A model generated the notes under the pieces. That model searched no databases, had not been told where the DNA came from, and saw only the letters and a list, made by a program, of their open reading frames with translations. From Halanaerobiaceae bacterium (GTDB lineage: Bacteria; Bacillota; Halanaerobiia; Halanaerobiales; Halarsenatibacteraceae), in assembly GCA_003554685.1 (NCBI GenBank), contig PWHA01000154.1:1-7864 (forward strand): DNA of 7,864 nucleotides, in the 5' to 3' direction. Numbering within the stretch: the stretch's first letter is position 1; every line of letters begins with the position of its first letter. The position numbers were made by a program, and so were the translations under genes. Of the stretch, positions 4,832-7,864 are shown piece by piece.

Positions 4832-6064
4832 TTGGCATCTCCACCTCTGAAGGTGACCTCGGAAATAGGGAAACTGAAAAAAGTACTGGTTCATCGCCTC
4901 GGCCTGGAAGTCGAACGACTTACTCCTGATCTGCTGGCAAGGCTGTTATTTGATGATATTCCTTATCTGGAAAAAGCCAGGAAGGAGCATGATTACTTTG
5001 CCGATCTTCTGCGGGAAAAGGACATTGAAGTTTTATATCTGGAAAACCTGGCAGCAGAAGCCCTGGAAATGCCCGAAGTTCGCCAGGAATTCATGGAGCA
5101 GTTTCTGGACGAAGGAGGCATCGGCAATAAAGAACGCCGCTTTTTGGTGATGAAATATCTCGATCAGTTTTCCACCAGGGAGATGGTTGTTAAATTAATG
5201 GCCGGAATTAAGAAAAATGAAATACCCGGCTATCAGATTTCTTCACTTCATGACAGGTCTACCCGGGATTATCCCTTTCTGCTAGATCCCATGCCCAATC
5301 TTTATTTTACCCGGGATCCCTTTTCCATTATTGGTACCGGTTTAAGCCTGAATAAAATGCGGACAGATACCCGCAACCGGGAAACAATTTTTGCCGAGTA
5401 CATCTTCAAATTCCATCCGGAGTATGGAGATCGCGAGATTCCCCGCTGGTACAGCCGCTATGAAGATGGTTCCCTGGAAGGTGGAGATCAGCTGGTTTTA
5501 AGTCCCGAGATTCTGGCAGTTGGCATTTCTCAGCGCACCGAACCGGCAGCCATAGAAAAATTTGCTGCCCGAATCTTAACCTCTGACCAGGGCTTTGACA
5601 CGATTCTGGCCCTGAAAATCCCTTCGAAAAGAGCTTTCATGCACCTTGATACAGTTTTTACCATGGTGGATTTTGATAAATTCACCATCCATGCCGAGAT
5701 TGAAGGCCCCCTGGAAGTATATTCTCTGCATCTGGATGGCGATGAAAATATCAAGATAAATCAGGAAACCTCTACTCTGGAGGAAATTTTGCAGAATTAT
5801 CTCGGTCTCTACGATGTCAAGCTAATTCGCTGTGCCGGAGGAGACCCCATCGACAGCGGCAGGGAGCAGTGGAATGATGGTTCCAATACTCTGGCCATAG
5901 CTCCGGGAGAGGTAATTGTCTACGATAGAAATTATGTTACTAACAGGCTGCTGGAAGAGTCCGGTGTTGAGATTAACCTGATACCCAGTTCTGAGCTTGC
6001 CCGGGGGCGCGGGGGTCCTCGCTGTATGAGCATGCCCTTTTTCCGGGAACCGGTTGAAATATAA
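4832..6064 (+). CDS. arcA: Arginine deiminase
   Basis: Arginine deiminase hydrolyses L-arginine to L-citrulline and ammonia, the first step of the arginine deiminase pathway that yields ATP and raises pH. From the TTG at 4832 it has 410 residues, the usual family length. The N terminus reads VTSEIGKLKKVLVH, the conserved opening strand. The guanidine-modifying fold motifs are all present: NLYFTRDPF with Asp162, EGGD with Glu216, HLDTVFTMVD with His271, and the C-terminal RGRGGPRCMSMPF with nucleophile Cys398. All catalytic residues are therefore intact. An in-frame TTG at 4793 would add 13 residues but has no ribosome binding site. It has its own sigma-A promoter and lies 141 bases before argF. 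The Thr-Glu-Pro segment after GISQRT is also typical of arginine deiminases rather than agmatine or peptidyl deiminases. The nearby regulators suggest controlled expression. Confidence 0.96.
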   Translation: MASPPLKVTSEIGKLKKVLVHRLGLEVERLTPDLLARLLFDDIPYLEKARKEHDYFADLLREKDIEVLYLENLAAEALEMPEVRQEFMEQFLDEGGIGNKERRFLVMKYLDQFSTREMVVKLMAGIKKNEIPGYQISSLHDRSTRDYPFLLDPMPNLYFTRDPFSIIGTGLSLNKMRTDTRNRETIFAEYIFKFHPEYGDREIPRWYSRYEDGSLEGGDQLVLSPEILAVGISQRTEPAAIEKFAARILTSDQGFDTILALKIPSKRAFMHLDTVFTMVDFDKFTIHAEIEGPLEVYSLHLDGDENIKINQETSTLEEILQNYLGLYDVKLIRCAGGDPIDSGREQWNDGSNTLAIAPGEVIVYDRNYVTNRLLEESGVEINLIPSSELARGRGGPRCMSMPFFREPVEI

Positions 6065-6081
6065 TTTTTATTTTTTTATTT

Positions 6082-6116
6082 TTGAAACTTGAAACTCAGG
6101 AATTACAATCAATAAT
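6082..6116 (+). promoter_or_regulatory. Possible sigma-A promoter for argF with duplicated -35
   Basis: TTGAAAC is repeated back to back (6082-6088 and 6089-6095). The second TTGAAA (6089-6094) is 16 bases from AATAAT (6111-6116); each hexamer matches five of six positions. It overlaps the sigma-H-like elements, so the two readings compete for the same stretch. A moderate vegetative promoter is plausible. Confidence 0.45.
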
Positions 6117-6124
6117 TTGAATAA
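6096..6124 (+). promoter_or_regulatory. Candidate sigma-H-like promoter upstream of argF
   Basis: The -35 core AGGAATT (6098-6104) and -10 core GAATAA (6119-6124) have the same spacing as the spo0A candidate, and CAGGAATTACA is shared exactly between the two sites. The outer purine positions of both elements are T here, so the match to consensus is less complete. Transcription would start near 6131. Confidence 0.45.
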
Positions 6125-6140
6125 TAGGAACCGACCTTTT

Positions 6141-6168
6141 ACTATCAGAAAGATACTATCAGAAAGAA
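6141..6168 (+). repeat. 14-bp tandem repeat in the argF leader
   Basis: ACTATCAGAAAGAT (6141-6154) is followed directly by ACTATCAGAAAGAA (6155-6168), 13 of 14 bases identical. It lies between the predicted transcription start and the argF ribosome binding site and runs into the candidate ARG box. It may be a slippage product or a paired operator. Confidence 0.7.
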
Positions 6169-6180
6169 TCAAAATTTAAG
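6163..6180. promoter_or_regulatory. Candidate ARG box upstream of argF
   Basis: The 18 bases AAAGAATCAAAATTTAAG agree with the Bacillus ARG box consensus CATGAATAAAAATKCAAK, recalled from the literature, at 14 of 18 positions, including GAAT and AAAAT. It lies 25 bases before the argF start codon, downstream of the promoter candidates, where ArgR could block transcription. The AT-rich context makes chance matches fairly easy. Confidence 0.42.
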
Positions 6181-6191
6181 ACCACACCAAC

Positions 6192-6198
6192 AGGAGGT
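6192..6198 (+). promoter_or_regulatory. Ribosome binding site of argF
   Basis: AGGAGGT, a near-perfect Shine-Dalgarno, lies seven bases before the ATG at 6206. It suggests argF is translated more efficiently than arcA, which has AGGGAG and a TTG start. Confidence 0.85.
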
Positions 6199-6205
6199 AA
6201 AAACA

Positions 6206-7198
6206 ATGCCAAAAAATCTTTCAGGAAGAAACTTTTTAAAGCTGCTGGATTTCACCGGGGAGGAGATTAAATACCTGCTTGAGTTTTCAGCTGATTTGAA
6301 AGGAAAAAAAAGAGCGGGCATCAGGGGTGATAATCTGTCAGGGAAAAATATTGCCCTGCTTTTTGAAAAGCCCTCTACCAGAACCCGCTGTGCCTTTGTA
6401 GTTGCTGCTAATGATGAAGGAGGCCAGACGGAATTTCTGGGTAAGGGGGATATTCAGCTGGGCAAAAAAGAAACAGTCAAGGACACCGCCAGGGTGCTGG
6501 GGCGCTATTTTGACGGTATTCAGTTCCGGGGATTTTCCCACGAAACAGTGGAAATTCTGGGAGAACATGCCGGGGTTCCGGTCTGGAATGGTCTGACGGA
6601 CAGATACCATCCCACCCAGGTACTGGCCGATCTTATGACTGTCAAGGAAAATTTTGGTTATCTCAAAGGAATTAACTTTGTCTATACCGGTGATGGCAGA
6701 AATAATATGGCTAATTCTCTGATGATTGGCTGCGCTCTGCTGGGATTAAACTATACCATCTGTTCTCCGAGAGAACTCTGGCCGGAAGATGAGCTGGTGG
6801 AACAGGCCCGGAAGCTGGCAGAAGTTTCCCGGGGCACAATAAATCTCAGCGATGTTCCTGTTCAGGGTGTTAAAAATGCCGATGTTCTCTATACCGATGT
6901 CTGGGTATCCATGGGTGAAGAGGAGCAGTTTGCTGAAAGGATCCGGCTGTTAAAGCCTTATCAGATCAATCAGGAAATGATTGATAATACCGGCAAAGAA
7001 GAGGTCATTTTCCTGCACTGCCTGCCGGCCTATCACAACAGGGATACCGAAAATGGTGAAAAAACATATCAGGAGCACGGCCTGGCTGAAATGGAAGTAA
7101 CAGACCGGGTATTTGAAAGCAAATATTCCCGGGTCTTTGACCAGGCAGAAAACAGGATGCATACCATAAAGGCTGTAATGGTGGCCACCCTGACCTGA
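6206..7198 (+). CDS. argF: Ornithine carbamoyltransferase (catabolic role likely, arcB)
   Basis: This enzyme interconverts citrulline plus phosphate and ornithine plus carbamoyl phosphate. The 330 residues fit the family (about 305-340). The carbamoyl phosphate domain has STRTR (57-61) inside FEKPSTRTRCAF, then the KGDIQLGKKETVKDTARVLG block, and HPTQ (135-138). The ornithine domain has GDGRNNMANSLM, DVWVSMGEE (Met236 in the ornithine SMG loop) and the catalytic HCLP (271-274, Cys272). All key residues are intact. ArcB (catabolic) and ArgF (anabolic) share a family. Its position directly after arcA, the 330-residue length and the absence of other arginine synthesis genes favour a catabolic role, but anabolic use is not excluded. 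The 141-base gap to arcA holds its own promoter candidates, a tandem repeat and a candidate ARG box, so it may be transcribed independently. Confidence 0.96.
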   Translation: MPKNLSGRNFLKLLDFTGEEIKYLLEFSADLKGKKRAGIRGDNLSGKNIALLFEKPSTRTRCAFVVAANDEGGQTEFLGKGDIQLGKKETVKDTARVLGRYFDGIQFRGFSHETVEILGEHAGVPVWNGLTDRYHPTQVLADLMTVKENFGYLKGINFVYTGDGRNNMANSLMIGCALLGLNYTICSPRELWPEDELVEQARKLAEVSRGTINLSDVPVQGVKNADVLYTDVWVSMGEEEQFAERIRLLKPYQINQEMIDNTGKEEVIFLHCLPAYHNRDTENGEKTYQEHGLAEMEVTDRVFESKYSRVFDQAENRMHTIKAVMVATLT

Positions 7199-7231
7199 TT
7201 TACTCATGAATTTCACCACCGTTAATCAGGT
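7193..7231. repeat. Inverted repeat over the argF stop codon
   Basis: ACCTGATT (7193-7200) and AATCAGGT (7224-7231) are perfect 8-base reverse complements with a 23-base loop. The left arm includes the argF TGA. No T-run follows, so it is not a standard intrinsic terminator; it could protect the mRNA 3' end or be an operator for the next gene. Confidence 0.45.
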
Positions 7232-7291
7232 GACCTTAAACTTTAATACCCCGGAGACAGTTTTCTTTTGCTGGATATTGTCTTAAGATTG

Positions 7292-7300
7292 TGGTAAAAT
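7292..7300 (+). promoter_or_regulatory. Possible extended -10 promoter of the PAS regulator gene
   Basis: TGGTAAAAT is an extended -10 element (TGn plus TAAAAT, five of six). No good -35 hexamer lies at the right distance. It would give the following gene a leader of about 75 bases. No sigma-54 (-24/-12) signature was seen here. Confidence 0.35.
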
Positions 7301-7372
7301 TATGGAAGGAAGAGGACTGGTTAACTAATACCTTATATAGCCAAAATAATTTCCCCAGCAGACCAAAAATTC

Positions 7373-7379
7373 GGGGTGA
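7373..7379 (+). promoter_or_regulatory. Ribosome binding site of the PAS regulator gene
   Basis: GGGGTGA lies four bases before the ATG at 7384, and the start is in frame with the PAS domain. CCCC at 7353-7356 could pair with GGGG at 7373-7376 and partly hide this site. Confidence 0.6.
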
Positions 7380-7383
7380 AAAA

Positions 7384-7864
7384 ATGTCAGCAAATATCGA
7401 TCTAACTGCAGTTCAATCGGAGATTGAAAGATTAAAGAGAGAGAACCGCAAAAAGGATGTCATTATTGACTCCACCCATGATGGTTTAATAGCAGTCAGT
7501 TCAGATTATAAGGTGGAACTCTTTAACCGGGCAGCCGAGGAAATTCTAAACCTAAAACGGGATAACATCCTCGGCAGAGATGTTCGTGAAGTGATTCCCA
7601 ATACCAGACTGCATAAGATTATTGAGAGCGGCAAACCGGAGTTAAACAGTTTTCAGCAGGTCGATGATACCACTATTGTAACCAATCGAGTTCCGGTCAG
7701 AGACGAAAGTGGAGATATTATAGGAGCTGCTGCTGTTTTTCGGGATAAAACCGAAGTAACCAGACTGGCCGAGGAAATAACCAACTTAAAAGAAATCAAG
7801 GTGATGCTGGAAGCCATCATTAAATCCACCCAGGATGCCATTTCTGTGGTTGATGAAGAGGGTA
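7384..7864 (+). CDS. PAS-domain regulator, probably sigma-54-dependent activator (3' end outside window)
   Basis: Only the first 160 residues are in the window; the frame is open to the edge. A short charged helix (about 8-24, EIERLKREN) leads into a PAS domain (about 25-120): IIDSTHDGLIAVSSD, the FNRAAEEIL helix, LGRDVREVIP, and ending in GDIIGAAAVFRD. A helical linker (about 122-145, EVTRLAEEITNLKEIKVMLEAII) then leads into what looks like a second PAS domain (STQDAISVVDEEG). This order is typical of Firmicutes activators with PAS domains followed by a sigma-54 AAA+ domain and a Fis-type helix-turn-helix, such as RocR-like arginine catabolism activators. A PAS histidine kinase is the main alternative, because the AAA+ domain is not visible. 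No membrane segment or signal peptide is seen. The position after argF fits control of arginine catabolism, which is inference. Confidence 0.72.
   Translation, partial: MSANIDLTAVQSEIERLKRENRKKDVIIDSTHDGLIAVSSDYKVELFNRAAEEILNLKRDNILGRDVREVIPNTRLHKIIESGKPELNSFQQVDDTTIVTNRVPVRDESGDIIGAAAVFRDKTEVTRLAEEITNLKEIKVMLEAIIKSTQDAISVVDEEG

Noticed and set aside
6043..6080. Intrinsic terminator after arcA
   Set aside because: CCGG-GAA-CCGG inside the last codons gives only a 4-bp stem, and the T-rich tract starts about ten bases later with A residues mixed in. It is too weak to call.
7199..7383. Sigma-54 (-24/-12) promoter serving the arc genes
   Set aside because: No TGGCAC-N5-TTGC-like element was found here or upstream of arcA or argF, even though the last gene may be a sigma-54 activator.
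1..7864. Mobile elements, CRISPR arrays, tRNA or rRNA genes
   Set aside because: No transposase, regularly spaced repeats, cloverleaf or rRNA-like sequence was seen on either strand, and the genes are tightly packed with ordinary spacing.

Overview
This window looks like a chromosomal segment from a low-to-moderate-GC, anaerobic, Firmicutes-type bacterium. The gene order nadK–argR–recN–(gap)–spo0A is the conserved block of Bacilli and Clostridia. Spo0A itself, strong AGGAGG-type ribosome binding sites, AT-rich gaps and GTG/TTG starts agree with this. The arginine deiminase genes beside spo0A and the missing spoIVB make a halophilic fermenter of the Halanaerobiales type a reasonable but unproven guess. 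All genes are on the + strand. No tRNA, rRNA, CRISPR array or mobile element was seen, and no gene-free stretch exceeds 300 bases.

Region 1 (1-2690) is the core block: the C-terminal part of NAD kinase, the arginine repressor ArgR, and the SMC-like DNA repair ATPase RecN. Region 2 (2691-3830) is spo0A with a 273-base AT-rich upstream region in place of the usual spoIVB. That region holds a full match to the sigma-H promoter consensus, A/T direct repeats, and a hairpin with a T-run just before the spo0A ribosome binding site. A strong intrinsic terminator follows spo0A.

Region 3 (3831-7864) is an arginine catabolism cassette: a TrmB-family regulator, arginine deiminase (arcA), ornithine carbamoyltransferase (argF/arcB), and the start of a PAS-domain regulator, probably a sigma-54-dependent activator. 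Deiminase converts arginine to citrulline and ammonia. The carbamoyltransferase then yields ornithine and carbamoyl phosphate, the precursor of one ATP. Carbamate kinase (arcC) and an arginine/ornithine antiporter (arcD) are not in the window.

The most interesting content is regulatory. The same sigma-H-like promoter core (CAGGAATTACA, then GAATA at identical spacing) lies upstream of both spo0A and argF, hinting that entry into the transition state and arginine fermentation share a sigma factor. The arcA promoter (TTGACA-N17-TATACT) is overlaid by two perfect inverted repeats, and its leader carries a 24-codon ORF whose stop touches the arcA Shine-Dalgarno. A candidate ARG box precedes argF. 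ArgR has Asn in place of the second Asp of its arginine-binding GTIAGDD motif. These links are inferences from sequence only.
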